64,000 nt of DNA from Clostridiales bacterium (lineage in GTDB: Bacteria > Bacillota > Clostridia > Oscillospirales > Oscillospiraceae). Shown in pieces: positions 44,040-52,857 of this stretch. Within the stretch, counting starts at the first letter, position 1; every line of letters begins with the position of its first letter. The translations under genes were made by a program, and so were the position numbers. The DNA lies in contig QAMJ01000023.1 of assembly GCA_003150355.1 (NCBI GenBank), positions 1-64,000 on the forward strand. Direction: 5' to 3'. The notes beneath the pieces were generated by a model that worked only from the letters and a program-made list of their open reading frames with translations, did not search any database and was not told the DNA's origin.

Positions 44040-44546
44040 ATGTCGGAAGCTCAGCAGAAAACAGTCAAGCTGCTGGATACCAAGCTTGACGCAAAAACCA
44101 TCAAGACCATCACCGTCTGCGCAATAGTTATGGTGATCGCCGTGCTCATCCATGACGGGGATCATATCCGTCAGGCGCTCAATTGGGGGTACTCTATCCC
44201 TATCTCGCTGTGGGTGCTGAACCTTACGGTGTACGTTCTGCCTGTCGTCACGCTGTTCCTCGCGCGCAGTGGAAGACTTTCCGCCACGCTGGTCGGCGCG
44301 GTCGCGGGCGTGTTCACTACGGCGTCGTTCCTCATAATCCATCTCTGCGGCTCGTTCTCGGGCAACTGGGGCGTGTGGAACTTCTCGTACTTCGACCTTA
44401 TAAAGGGCGTTACATATAACGGCGTGTTCTATCAGGGGATAGACTGGCTCAGCTGGGTGCTCCTGTTCCATATCCCGGTCTGCTGCCTGCCGTGCTCGTG
44501 GGTCTGCTTCAAGGAATACCGCCGTATCAAAAATGCAGCAGAATAA
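44040..44546 (+). CDS. Unknown multi-pass membrane protein, first gene of the metal-ATPase operon
   Basis: The 168-residue protein has four predicted TM helices (about 22-38, 52-75, 82-105, 135-155). Possible metal ligands stand out: HDGDH after TM1, a His in the IIHLCGS segment, and FHIPVCCLPCSW with three cysteines at the C-terminal membrane border. No family is recognised. The ribosome binding site GGAGGGG is strong. It overlaps the ATPase gene by 14 nt, so the two are coupled and may form a complex. Confidence 0.75.
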   Translation: MSEAQQKTVKLLDTKLDAKTIKTITVCAIVMVIAVLIHDGDHIRQALNWGYSIPISLWVLNLTVYVLPVVTLFLARSGRLSATLVGAVAGVFTTASFLIIHLCGSFSGNWGVWNFSYFDLIKGVTYNGVFYQGIDWLSWVLLFHIPVCCLPCSWVCFKEYRRIKNAAE

Positions 44547-46143
44547 TATCAGCCTGTCATGCCCCTCCTGCGGGGACGCCGAGAGCGAGCTTGGCGGCAG
44601 GCTGAAGCTCTTAAGGACGCTTTGCATAAGCGTCCTTTTGACAATGCCGCTGTTCTGGAACCTGCGCCCCGCGATCCAACTCACCATAGCCACCGTCATC
44701 CAGTTCTGGCCGGGGCAGTATTTCTATAAAGGTGCGTGGACTGCGCTCAAGCAGAAGGTGCTCGGCATGGATCTTTTAGTTGCCTTGTCGACGACGGTCA
44801 TCTATATCCACAGCGCCTGTACCGCTCTGACGGTGCACCAGAATGTGAAGCTGTATTTCCTCTCCGAGGGCGTCTTGCTGTCGCTGATCCTCTTCGGCAA
44901 ATACATGGAGAGCACCTCGCGCTATGAAGCGTCCGAGGCCATAAGAAAGCTTATCCGCCTCCAGCCCGAGACGGCGAACGTCCTCCGCAGTGATACCGTG
45001 CAGACAGTCGGCATCGAGGAACTCAAGCCCGAGGATATCCTACTCATCCGCGGCGGCGAGCGCGTCCCCATTGACGGCGCAGTTATAGACGGGACGTGCC
45101 AAGCGGATGAATCCATGCTCACCGGCGAGAGCGCGCTTGTGTCAAAATCCGCCGGCAGCAGAATGTACTGCGGGACTCTATGCCGCGAGGGGAGCGTGCA
45201 GCTCTCCTGCAAGGACATTTCCGGAAAGCCCATGCTCCAGCAGATAATCGACATCGTCAGCGCGGCGCAGAACGAGAAAGCGCCCGTCGCGAGACTTGCC
45301 GATAAGATAGCCACGGTGTTCGTGCCGGTCGTGATCTTGGTCTCTGCTGGGGTGTTTTGCCTGCGGTATTTTGTGCTCGACGCCGGTAACCTCGCCTCAG
45401 CCGTGAACTGTGTCTGCGCGACGCTTGTCATAGCCTGTCCCTGCGCTCTCGGCCTTGCGACGCCTACCTCTATCATGACAGGCTCTGGCCGTGCAGCAGA
45501 GCTTGGCGTGCTGTTCCGCGGCGGCGAGCAGTTAGAGACGGCGTATAAGACCGATACCGTGGTCTTTGACAAGACCGGCACACTGACACTCGGCCTTACG
45601 GAAGGCGGGGAGAAGCTGCGTGACGGGGCCGCCGCGGCGGTCGCGGAGCTTAAAAGTCGCGGCATGGAGCTGTGGATGATAAGCGGCGATAAGCGTGACA
45701 AGGCAGAGCGGATCGCGGGACTTCTCGGCATAGATAATGTATTGTGCGAGGTCAAGCCATCGGATAAGTCCGACGCTGTCAGGGCGCTTCAGGCGAAGGG
45801 AAAGCGCGTCTGCTTCGTGGGCGACGGCATCAACGATTCTCCCGCTCTGGCCTGTGCCGATATCGGCGTTGCCCTCGGCTGCGGCACGGATATTGCTATC
45901 TCCGCCGCCGATGTGATGATCGTCGGCAGCGGCATCGACAGCGTGAAAACGGTGTTCGACATTTCCGCTGCGACCATGCGGAACGTGCGGCAGAACCTTA
46001 TCTGGGCGGTCGTCTATAACGTTATATGCATTCCGCTTGCTGCGGCCGGGATAATCAACCCGTCCATCGCGGCGGCAGCGATGGCGCTCAGCTCAAACGG
46101 CGTTCTGCTCAACGCCCTGAGGTTAAAGAACTATGGTAAATGA
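44533..46143 (+). CDS. P1B-type heavy-metal ATPase lacking the nucleotide-binding (N) domain
   Basis: The 536-residue protein is a CopA-like pump by its membrane CPC motif (IACPCALGLATPT), actuator TGES, phosphorylation motif DKTGTLT, GDGINDSPAL and the closing helices. Ordinary CopA has some 110 residues of N-domain, with the HP motif, between DKTGT and the TGD hinge. Here DKTGTLTLGL runs almost straight into EKLRDGAAAAVAELKSRG and ISGD. The frame is intact. There is no N-terminal HMA domain, only a short SCPSC motif near residue 10. How it would bind ATP is unclear. Copper is the likeliest metal by the CPC motif. Confidence 0.88.
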   Translation: MQQNNISLSCPSCGDAESELGGRLKLLRTLCISVLLTMPLFWNLRPAIQLTIATVIQFWPGQYFYKGAWTALKQKVLGMDLLVALSTTVIYIHSACTALTVHQNVKLYFLSEGVLLSLILFGKYMESTSRYEASEAIRKLIRLQPETANVLRSDTVQTVGIEELKPEDILLIRGGERVPIDGAVIDGTCQADESMLTGESALVSKSAGSRMYCGTLCREGSVQLSCKDISGKPMLQQIIDIVSAAQNEKAPVARLADKIATVFVPVVILVSAGVFCLRYFVLDAGNLASAVNCVCATLVIACPCALGLATPTSIMTGSGRAAELGVLFRGGEQLETAYKTDTVVFDKTGTLTLGLTEGGEKLRDGAAAAVAELKSRGMELWMISGDKRDKAERIAGLLGIDNVLCEVKPSDKSDAVRALQAKGKRVCFVGDGINDSPALACADIGVALGCGTDIAISAADVMIVGSGIDSVKTVFDISAATMRNVRQNLIWAVVYNVICIPLAAAGIINPSIAAAAMALSSNGVLLNALRLKNYGK

Positions 46144-47035
46144 AAGCTTTGTCACTAAGGTCGACGGGATGATTTGCCCCCAATGTGAGGACGAGATAGC
46201 CCACCGGCTCCTGCACACGCGCGGCGTGATCAGCTGCGAAGCGAGCTACCGAAGAAGTCAGGTGACTGCGGTCTACGATCCGGATATCATATCTCCCGAT
46301 GAGATAGCGCGCATACTCGCGGACACGGGCTATCCCGTCGGCAGGGGCAGCAGCGGCGCGCGGTCGGATACGATAGCCCTCGCTGCGATCATCTGCCTGT
46401 ACTTTATGATCCCCGCAGTTACGGGGCTTGTGAAAGTCCCGGCGGCGGAGAGCGGAGCGGGGGTTGGCGCGCTCTTCATTATAGGCGTGCTGACCGGCGT
46501 CCACTGCATCGGGATGTGCGGCGGGATAATGCTCTCCCAGCGCAGCGCCCTGCTGTATAACGGCGGGCGGCTCGTGAGCTACACCCTCATGGGTGCGCTG
46601 TTCGGCGCGATAGGCAGAATGTTCAGCTATGACGCGGAGCTTAAAAGCATGCTCTTCACCGTCTGCGGACTGCTCGTCGCGCTCATCGGCCTTAGAATGT
46701 GGGGCGTCCCGATACTGCGTCAATTGAGCCCCGTACCCGCAAAGCCCTGCCGCTTCAAGGGCAAGGCGCTTGCGGTAGGGCTCCTGACCGGGCTCATGCC
46801 CTGCGGTGCGCTGAGCTCCATGTGGATGTTCGCGGCCTCGTCCGGTTCATGGAAGAGCGGTGCCGCCGCAATGCTCGCCTTCGGCTTGGGCACCTGCGTG
46901 TTCATGCTGGCTTTCGGCCTCTTCGGCGTGTTCATTCCGAAAAAGTACAACAAGTATCTTGTGAAATGCAGCACAGTCCTGATCGTCACCTTGGGCTTGA
47001 TTCTTATGACTAAGGGTATTAAAATACTATTATAA
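46133..47035 (+). CDS. HMA domain fused to a SafE/DsbD-like membrane protein
   Basis: Residues 1-65 form a heavy-metal-associated domain with the metal-binding pair in GMICPQC. The rest has six to seven TM helices of the sulfite exporter TauE/SafE or DsbD_2 type, with the hallmark VHCIGMCGGI and a later LMPCGALSSMW. Similar HMA-SafE fusions are known beside copper ATPases. The protein could pass metal or thiol redox equivalents across the membrane. It overlaps the ATPase gene by 11 nt and may supply the HMA domain that the pump lacks. Confidence 0.85.
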   Translation: MVNESFVTKVDGMICPQCEDEIAHRLLHTRGVISCEASYRRSQVTAVYDPDIISPDEIARILADTGYPVGRGSSGARSDTIALAAIICLYFMIPAVTGLVKVPAAESGAGVGALFIIGVLTGVHCIGMCGGIMLSQRSALLYNGGRLVSYTLMGALFGAIGRMFSYDAELKSMLFTVCGLLVALIGLRMWGVPILRQLSPVPAKPCRFKGKALAVGLLTGLMPCGALSSMWMFAASSGSWKSGAAAMLAFGLGTCVFMLAFGLFGVFIPKKYNKYLVKCSTVLIVTLGLILMTKGIKILL

Positions 47036-47057
47036 CAGTGCGAAAGGAGCGGGAGGA

Positions 47058-47894
47058 GTGAGCGGCAATATCGTTATCCGTACCCTGCGCTGCGGCACTA
47101 TGCGCGTGCTCCCGCGTGAAAGATACATTGCGGACAGGGGACTGCTCCGGGAGCGCGTCGAGCTTCCGGTAAACGCCTATCTTATTGAGCACCCGAAGCA
47201 CGGGCGCATCCTGCTCGATACCGGCTGGTCGTCGGACTGCCGGGAGTTGCTGCCGCCGCGGCTGCTGAAATTCTATGAGCCGAAGATCGGCAAGGGCGAG
47301 ACCGCTGCCGAGCAGCTTGAGGACATGGGGCTGCGCCCGGAGGACATTGACCTTGTACTACTGTCGCATCTGGATGTCGACCATACCTGTGCGCTGAAAG
47401 ACTTTGCCGGGCGCGCGGGGCGCATCGCGTGCTCCGAGCTTGAGTATTTCTACTCCTGCCGCATGGTCTATAAAATGCGTCAGGTCTGGGACACATGGAT
47501 GCCCTATGCTGACGATATAGAGCGCATCCATTACCGCGCGAGCGTTCTCGGCCCGGTGGGGCGGGGATTTGATTTGTTCGGCGATGAGAGCGTCCTGTGC
47601 ATCTACACCCCCGGCCATACCGACGGGATATTCACAACGCTTGTAACGCGCGAGCCGACCAACCGCTTCAAGGCTGTCGGCACAGGCATATACTGGGGCG
47701 ATTATGCCGTCCTTGCCTCGGATGTCGCCTTCTGCGAAGATAACTTGCGCGATTCGGTCATTCCCGGCTACGGCTTTGACCGCTGCCTGCAGGCAAAATC
47801 GCTGGAGTTTTTGCAGACTCTGCGGCGCGACTCCAAGTGCAGGGCGATGCTGTTCTCGCACGACCCCGCGTCCCCTGCAAGTGTCGAGCTGTGA
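47058..47894 (+). CDS. MBL-fold metallohydrolase (lactonase-like)
   Basis: The 278-residue protein starts with GTG at 47058, preceded by AAAGGAG. The metallo-beta-lactamase fold is shown by LLDTGWSSD and LLSHLDVDHTCAL, where the second metal His of HxHxDH is Asp, as in some AHL-lactonase-like proteins. YTPGHTDG and the final LFSHDP follow. The substrate cannot be told. It lies 22 nt after the HMA-SafE gene, so it is likely in the same transcript. Confidence 0.82.
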   Translation: MSGNIVIRTLRCGTMRVLPRERYIADRGLLRERVELPVNAYLIEHPKHGRILLDTGWSSDCRELLPPRLLKFYEPKIGKGETAAEQLEDMGLRPEDIDLVLLSHLDVDHTCALKDFAGRAGRIACSELEYFYSCRMVYKMRQVWDTWMPYADDIERIHYRASVLGPVGRGFDLFGDESVLCIYTPGHTDGIFTTLVTREPTNRFKAVGTGIYWGDYAVLASDVAFCEDNLRDSVIPGYGFDRCLQAKSLEFLQTLRRDSKCRAMLFSHDPASPASVEL

Positions 47895-47912
47895 TATCGG
47901 GAGGTGTTCGAT

Positions 47913-48584
47913 ATGCGGAAAAGACTTGCCGTTCAAGGCATCGTGAAGCTCCTCAGCGGAGCGCTGACCATGGGGCTGTTCCTTTTCCTGCCAGCGGGGA
48001 CGCTTGATTATCCCGGCGCATGGCGGCTGCTCTGCGTGTTCTTCATCCCGGCCTTTGTCCTCGGCCTTGTCTTGCTTATCGCGAAGCCCGGACTGCTCGC
48101 AAAGCGCCTGAGAACAAGAGAGGCGGAGCCAGAGCAGCGGCGTATCCTCATGCTCTCGTCGCTCATTTTTGCCGCAAGCTTCCTGCTGTGCGCGCTTGAC
48201 TTCCGCTTCGGCTGGTCGGCAGTTCCCGCATGGCTGAGTACAACCGCCTGCGCCGTGTTCCTTTTAGCGTATGTCGGCTTCGCGGAGCTTCTGCACGAGA
48301 ACGAATATCTCTCCCGCAGCGTTGAGCTTCAGGCCGGGCAAAAGGTCGTGAGCACGGGGATGTACGGCATAGTCCGCCACCCAATGTATGCCGTGATCAT
48401 CTGGCTCTTCCTCTCAATGCCGCTTATTCTTGGCTCGTATATCGGCCTGATACCGCTGGCGTTTATACCTTATGTCTTAGTGAAGCGGCTTCTCAATGAA
48501 GAGAAGCTGCTTCGCGGCGGACTTGACGGCTACGATGAATATATGCAAAAAGTCCGTTACCGTCTTATCCCGTTCGTGTGGTGA
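47913..48584 (+). CDS. Isoprenylcysteine carboxyl methyltransferase (ICMT)-like membrane protein
   Basis: The ATG at 47913 has GGGAGG 7 nt upstream and gives 223 residues. Five or six TM helices and the ICMT/PEMT-family signature GMYGIVRHPMYA followed by NEEKLLRGGLDGYDEYMQKVRYRLIPF are visible. Bacterial members methylate small or lipid substrates with S-adenosylmethionine; many have no known substrate. It is last in the TetR-linked gene group, 18 nt after the MBL gene, and is followed by a terminator. Confidence 0.85.
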   Translation: MRKRLAVQGIVKLLSGALTMGLFLFLPAGTLDYPGAWRLLCVFFIPAFVLGLVLLIAKPGLLAKRLRTREAEPEQRRILMLSSLIFAASFLLCALDFRFGWSAVPAWLSTTACAVFLLAYVGFAELLHENEYLSRSVELQAGQKVVSTGMYGIVRHPMYAVIIWLFLSMPLILGSYIGLIPLAFIPYVLVKRLLNEEKLLRGGLDGYDEYMQKVRYRLIPFVW

Positions 48585-48586
48585 CA

Positions 48587-48619
48587 AAAAGCTCCGCAGT
48601 CATTGACCGCGGAGCTTTT
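48587..48619. terminator. Bidirectional intrinsic terminator
   Basis: AAAAGCTCCGC / GCGGAGCTTTT with an 11-nt loop between the convergent ICMT-like and EEP genes. Confidence 0.8.
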
Positions 48620-48629
48620 GCTGTCTGCA

Positions 48630-49679
48630 TTATTTCAATTTGACATTTATAAAGACCGGGTTGTGGTCGGAGCTTCCGAAGTCGAGACCGAGCGTCTGCA
48701 CGTTTGTAAGCTCCACATTCGGAGAGAGGATGAAGCCGTCTATGACATAGTGCTGCGTGTTCTCGTCGTCCTTGTCGTAGGGCTGGTTGAGCAGGCGGCA
48801 GCTCGGCGAGTCAAGATCGTAGGCGAGCGTCCAGCCGTCGGGCAGCAGGTTCTCGTCGAGCACTCCCGGCGCCCACAGCTCCGGATCGATTATCGGGTAA
48901 ATGTCAAGGCTTCCGGGGAAGACCTGATTGAAGTCCCCGCCCGCGATGACGTAGTTGCCCTTTTCGTACTCGCTCGTTATGAAGTCGCGCAGCTGATTTG
49001 TCTGGGCTATCTTGCCCTCGCCGTCGTCATATGCCTCAAGATGGAGATTCACGAGCACGAGCTGCTTGTCGCTGCCGCCTATCGGCAGATAGCTTACGAG
49101 CAGGCAGCGCTTGAGGTTTGCCGTGCTGACCGGCCACTTGAACGGACTCGGCAGGGAAATGCGCTCGGCGCTGTCGATCTTATAATCCGTTGTTGTGAAC
49201 AGGCCGCTGTGTACGCTGCCGATCGGCGGCAGGGGATAGGGCACGAATCCGCAGGAATAGTTGAGTGCGTGGACGCTCTGCGAGCGGGCGAGAACGGCGC
49301 TTTCGTCGATATGATAGGTGCGTGTCGAATCGACATCGATCTCCTGAAGCATGATGAGGTCGGGCCACATATCGTCAAGCACGTCCTCAACGCCGCCGAG
49401 GTATTCCAAAACCTGCTCCTTATCGGCGGACTGCACGCCTGTGCCGCCGTCCATGAAGAAGTCGGAGTCCTCACCGAGCCCGGCATAGCCGATGTTCCAG
49501 CTCATGATGCTGAGTTCCCTGTCAGACGGGATGAGCGAGCCTTCTTCGGATGACACAACGTCGAGCTCCGTTACCGGATCGGGGCGGTACTCGGTTATCG
49601 TGAGCCACGCGAACAGCAGCACGACTGCCGCCAGCAGCACGGCCAGCACTATCAGCAGAATTTTCCAGAACTTTTTCAT
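48630..49679 (-). CDS. Membrane-anchored endonuclease/exonuclease/phosphatase family protein
   Basis: The 349-residue protein has an N-terminal TM anchor (about 5-27) with the domain outside. The EEP fold is marked by IMSWNIGYAG, LIMLQEIDVD, VIAGGDFNQ and the C-terminal SSDHNPVF, giving the usual Asn, Glu, Asp and His metal/catalytic residues. Extracellular members can act as sphingomyelinases, phospholipases or nucleases. The exact substrate is unknown. The gene is monocistronic. Confidence 0.85.
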   Translation of the reverse strand: MKKFWKILLIVLAVLLAAVVLLFAWLTITEYRPDPVTELDVVSSEEGSLIPSDRELSIMSWNIGYAGLGEDSDFFMDGGTGVQSADKEQVLEYLGGVEDVLDDMWPDLIMLQEIDVDSTRTYHIDESAVLARSQSVHALNYSCGFVPYPLPPIGSVHSGLFTTTDYKIDSAERISLPSPFKWPVSTANLKRCLLVSYLPIGGSDKQLVLVNLHLEAYDDGEGKIAQTNQLRDFITSEYEKGNYVIAGGDFNQVFPGSLDIYPIIDPELWAPGVLDENLLPDGWTLAYDLDSPSCRLLNQPYDKDDENTQHYVIDGFILSPNVELTNVQTLGLDFGSSDHNPVFINVKLK

Positions 49680-49818
49680 ATGGAGAACCTCCGTGTAAGT
49701 TGATGGTATCTTATTTTAACATTTAATCGCGGACGCTTCAAGAGATACGCGGCCGGTTTTGTCCGGTTATATCCAAAGTTCCAAAAAATAAGCGCCGTTT
49801 TATGGGACATTTACCGAG

Positions 49819-49847
49819 TTGCCACGGACAGCATAGTGGTGTAAAAT
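49819..49847 (+). promoter_or_regulatory. Sigma-A type promoter for glyA
   Basis: TTGCCA (49819-49824), 17 bp, TAAAAT (49842-49847), 31 nt before the ATG. No riboswitch was recognised in the 200 nt upstream. Confidence 0.6.
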
Positions 49848-49878
49848 CATTAGGAAAACAAAAAACGGAGGCAAAGCC

Positions 49879-51120
49879 ATGTACGATAACATAAGGCAGC
49901 AGGACCCCGCGGTCTACGACGCAATGATGCGCGAGCTCCAGCGCCAGAGAGACCATATAGAGCTTATCGCATCGGAGAACTTTGTTTCTCCCGCCGTGAT
50001 GGAGGCCATGGGCAGCCATCTTACGAATAAATATGCCGAGGGCTACCCCGGTGCGCGCTACTACGGAGGCTGCCAGTATGTCGATGAGGTCGAGAACCTT
50101 GCGCGCGACAGGGCGGTGCAGCTCTTCGGCGCGGAGCATGCGAATGTCCAGCCGCACTCCGGTTCACAGGCGAATGTTGCGGTGTATCTCGCTCTCCTCA
50201 AGCCGGGTGATACCATCCTCGGCATGGATCTGAGCCACGGCGGTCACCTGACCCACGGCTCCAAGGCGTCCATTTCCGGGAAATACTTCAACGCCTGCTT
50301 CTATGGCGTCGACCCCGAGACCGAGACTATCGATTACGATAAGGTCCGGCAGCGCGCCGAGGAGTGCCGCCCGAAGCTCATCATCGCCGGGGCGAGCGCG
50401 TACCCGAGGTTCATAGATTTTAAACGCATGCGCGAGATCGCGGACTCTGTCGGGGCGTATCTTATGGTCGACATGGCGCACATCGCCGGACTTGTCGCAG
50501 CAGGGGAGCATCCGAGTCCTGTTCCCTATGCCCACGTCGTCACGACGACTACGCATAAGACCCTGCGCGGGCCGCGCGGCGCGCTCATCCTCTGCAAGGA
50601 GGAGCTTAAAAAGAAGATAGACAGCGCTGTTTTCCCCGGCACTCAGGGCGGCCCCCTGATGCATATCATCGCTGCAAAGGCCGTATGCTTCGGCGAAGCA
50701 CTGAAACCCGAGTTCAAGGCCTACCAGCACCAGACAGTTCTCAATGCTGCGGCGCTCGCAAAGGCGCTGTCGGAGCAGGGGCTGCGCCTTGTCTCCGGCG
50801 GCACGGATAATCACCTTATGCTCGTCGACGTGATGAGCAAGGGCCGTACCGGCATGGAGGTGCAGGAGCTGCTCGACATGGCGAACATCACCGCGAATAA
50901 GAACACCATACCTTTTGACACCCAGTCCGTGAAGCTCACGAGCGGCATGCGCTTCGGCACGCCCGCGGTCACGACCCGCGGCATGAAAGAGCCTGAGATG
51001 GCACAGATCGCGCAGATGATCGCCCGGCTCATCGACGAGGGAGAGGGCGCCGTCGCGCAGGTGAAGGAGCAGACGATAGAGCTCTGCCGCACATTTCCTC
51101 TGTATCCGGGAATAAAGTAA
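49879..51120 (+). CDS. glyA: Serine hydroxymethyltransferase
   Basis: GlyA interconverts serine and glycine with tetrahydrofolate and feeds one-carbon metabolism. The 413-residue PLP enzyme shows IELIASENFVSPAVMEA, NKYAEGYPGARYYGGC, the PLP lysine in TTTTHKTLRGPRG (Lys227), and the NITANKNTIPFD segment. Length is normal. The ribosome binding site is CGGAGG. The gene is flanked by a promoter and a strong terminator and stands alone. Confidence 0.98.
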   Translation: MYDNIRQQDPAVYDAMMRELQRQRDHIELIASENFVSPAVMEAMGSHLTNKYAEGYPGARYYGGCQYVDEVENLARDRAVQLFGAEHANVQPHSGSQANVAVYLALLKPGDTILGMDLSHGGHLTHGSKASISGKYFNACFYGVDPETETIDYDKVRQRAEECRPKLIIAGASAYPRFIDFKRMREIADSVGAYLMVDMAHIAGLVAAGEHPSPVPYAHVVTTTTHKTLRGPRGALILCKEELKKKIDSAVFPGTQGGPLMHIIAAKAVCFGEALKPEFKAYQHQTVLNAAALAKALSEQGLRLVSGGTDNHLMLVDVMSKGRTGMEVQELLDMANITANKNTIPFDTQSVKLTSGMRFGTPAVTTRGMKEPEMAQIAQMIARLIDEGEGAVAQVKEQTIELCRTFPLYPGIK

Positions 51121-51162
51121 ATATAAGCCAACATACCCGATGCAGACTGAGTATCTGCAAAT

Positions 51163-51190
51163 AGCGCCCGACGTTTGCACGTCGGGCGCT
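51163..51190. terminator. Intrinsic terminator after glyA
   Basis: AGCGCCCGACGT / ACGTCGGGCGCT around loop TTGC, between convergent glyA and the permease gene. Confidence 0.75.
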
Positions 51191-51242
51191 CGCTATATCG
51201 GTTTTAGAATGTCATCTTTGCCTTGGTGCAACCGGCAATTTA

Positions 51243-52349
51243 TCATGATATCCAGCGCGCAAGCACCAGCAGCACAGCTAAAAGCCCGAGGTTCACAGCG
51301 AGGAAGCAGCGCATGAACGCGCCGGGGCGCGCATGTTCGGCATGGGAATATAGCTTGAAGCTTATGAGGCTTGCCAGACTTGCGACAGGAGTACCGAGCC
51401 CGCCGATGTTCACGCCGAGCAGAAGCTGCCTGCCGTTATCTGTGAAACCGGAGAGCAGGAGCGCCGCCGGTACATTGCTTATGACCTGACTCACCGCCGC
51501 ACCGATCAGCAGCTCGCGCCCATGCAGCAGGCTTTGCAGCAGCGTTTTGACCGCGTCCATACGCGCAAGATTTCCCGAGAAAACGAAGAAGCATACAAAG
51601 GTGAGCAGCAGCCAGAAATCCGCCGTCAGCAGCCGCGGCCTGTCAAAGATAAGCAGCACAAGGATCACTAATGCAAGCATTATCTGCCATGTCAGCAGAC
51701 GCAGGACAGTACACATGCACAGAAGAAAAAGAAGCGCGTACAGCGTCAGGCTCTTCCGGTCGAGCAGCGGTTCTTCACCGAGGAAAACTTCAAGCCGCTC
51801 TTTCGGCAGACGCAGACACAGAAGCGATATAAGTATCAGCGATATCACCCATATCGGGAGCGTCACGGAAAGGAAGCTGCCAAGGCTGAAATCATAGCGC
51901 GAGAACAGATAGATATTCTGCGGGTTCCCGACGGGTGTGAGCATGCTGCCGAGGTTTGCCGCCGCTGTCTGCATGACGACCACCCATATCAGCGCCTTTT
52001 CCTGATGCGCCATGCCGAGCACGACCACTGCAAAGGGGACAAAGGTCAGCAGCGCAACGTCGTTTGTTATCAGCATGGAGCTCAAAAAGCTGAGCAGCAC
52101 GAGCGTAAAACCGATCGTGCGCAGGTCTCCCGCACCGGCGCACAGCTTATGCGCCAGCCATGCGAACACCCCGGCGCGCCGCAGCCCCGCCACGACTACC
52201 ATCAGGCAGTAAAGCAGCGCCAGCGTGCGGAGGTCGACATACCCAAGATATGCCGCGTCCGGCGGGACAAGGCAGCAGCTCACTGCTGCCGCGATAAACG
52301 CGATGCACAGAGTGATCTCGTGCTTTATGAAGTCCTTTATGTGTGCCAC
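51243..52349 (-). CDS. SLC13/ArsB-type (DASS-like) anion permease
   Basis: The 368-residue protein has about ten TM helices. Repeated re-entrant motifs are seen: SSMLITNDVALLTFVP, NLGSMLTPVGNPQN and, in the second half, AAVSQVISNVPAALLL with NIGGLGTPVASL. The Thr-Pro-Gly-Asn-Pro and SNVPAA motifs mark the ion-transporter superfamily that includes SLC13 and ArsB. It may carry dicarboxylate, sulfate or another anion; no arsenic genes are nearby. It starts 3 nt after the Nudix gene stop, probably one operon. Confidence 0.85.
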   Translation of the reverse strand: MAHIKDFIKHEITLCIAFIAAAVSCCLVPPDAAYLGYVDLRTLALLYCLMVVVAGLRRAGVFAWLAHKLCAGAGDLRTIGFTLVLLSFLSSMLITNDVALLTFVPFAVVVLGMAHQEKALIWVVVMQTAAANLGSMLTPVGNPQNIYLFSRYDFSLGSFLSVTLPIWVISLILISLLCLRLPKERLEVFLGEEPLLDRKSLTLYALLFLLCMCTVLRLLTWQIMLALVILVLLIFDRPRLLTADFWLLLTFVCFFVFSGNLARMDAVKTLLQSLLHGRELLIGAAVSQVISNVPAALLLSGFTDNGRQLLLGVNIGGLGTPVASLASLISFKLYSHAEHARPGAFMRCFLAVNLGLLAVLLVLARWIS

Positions 52350-52352
52350 GGC

Positions 52353-52817
52353 TTATATCTTCTTTCCGTTCAGCACGGCCTGAATGAGCGTATCGCCCTG
52401 ATAGCAGAGCTTGAGGGAGAAAAACGGCTCGTCCGTGTCCAGCAGGCGCAGGAATATCTTGTCACCCTCCCATATCGGCAGGGACAGCAGATGCTCCTTC
52501 TCTATCCATTCGAGCACTCCCTCATCGCATTCACGCGGAGTCCCGCTGAAGTCATCAGAGGTGAACAGGTGCATATATTCAGTGCCCCACTCGTCGGACA
52601 CAAAGGTGACTATCCCGCGGTAGCGCCATGAGTTCAGCGTCAGTCCCGTCTCTTCCGAGACCTCGCGAATGACGCAGTCCTCCGGGCTTTCGCCCTCTTC
52701 GAACTTGCCGCCTATGCCTATCCACTTGTCCTTATTTTCGTCGACGGTTTTCTTCACCCGGTGGAGCATCAGGTATTCTCCGCCGCGCTCTATATAGCAT
52801 AGGGATGTGTTTCTCAT
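52353..52817 (-). CDS. Nudix hydrolase (8-oxo-dGTP diphosphatase-like)
   Basis: The 154-residue protein carries the Nudix box GGKFEEGESPEDCVIREV followed by SEETGL, complete in Gly, Glu, Arg and the EExxxE-type Glu pair. The flanking sequence (CYIERGGEYLMLHRVKK, KWIGIGGKFEEGE) is of the MutT/YtkD type, so sanitation of oxidised nucleotides is probable. It sits between the permease gene and the ALDH gene on the minus strand with small gaps. Confidence 0.88.
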   Translation of the reverse strand: MRNTSLCYIERGGEYLMLHRVKKTVDENKDKWIGIGGKFEEGESPEDCVIREVSEETGLTLNSWRYRGIVTFVSDEWGTEYMHLFTSDDFSGTPRECDEGVLEWIEKEHLLSLPIWEGDKIFLRLLDTDEPFFSLKLCYQGDTLIQAVLNGKKI

Positions 52818-52857
52818 TTATATTTCTCTCTTTTTACCCATGGTCACCCGGCCACCG

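Noticed and set aside
47058..47894. Loss of a metal ligand in the MBL-fold protein (HLDVDH instead of HxHxDH)
   Set aside because: HxDxDH variants are common in lactonase-like members of the family, so this is not clear evidence of inactivity.
49680..49878. Possible glycine or ZTP riboswitch before glyA
   Set aside because: No conserved core of either class was recognised; only a plain promoter was found.
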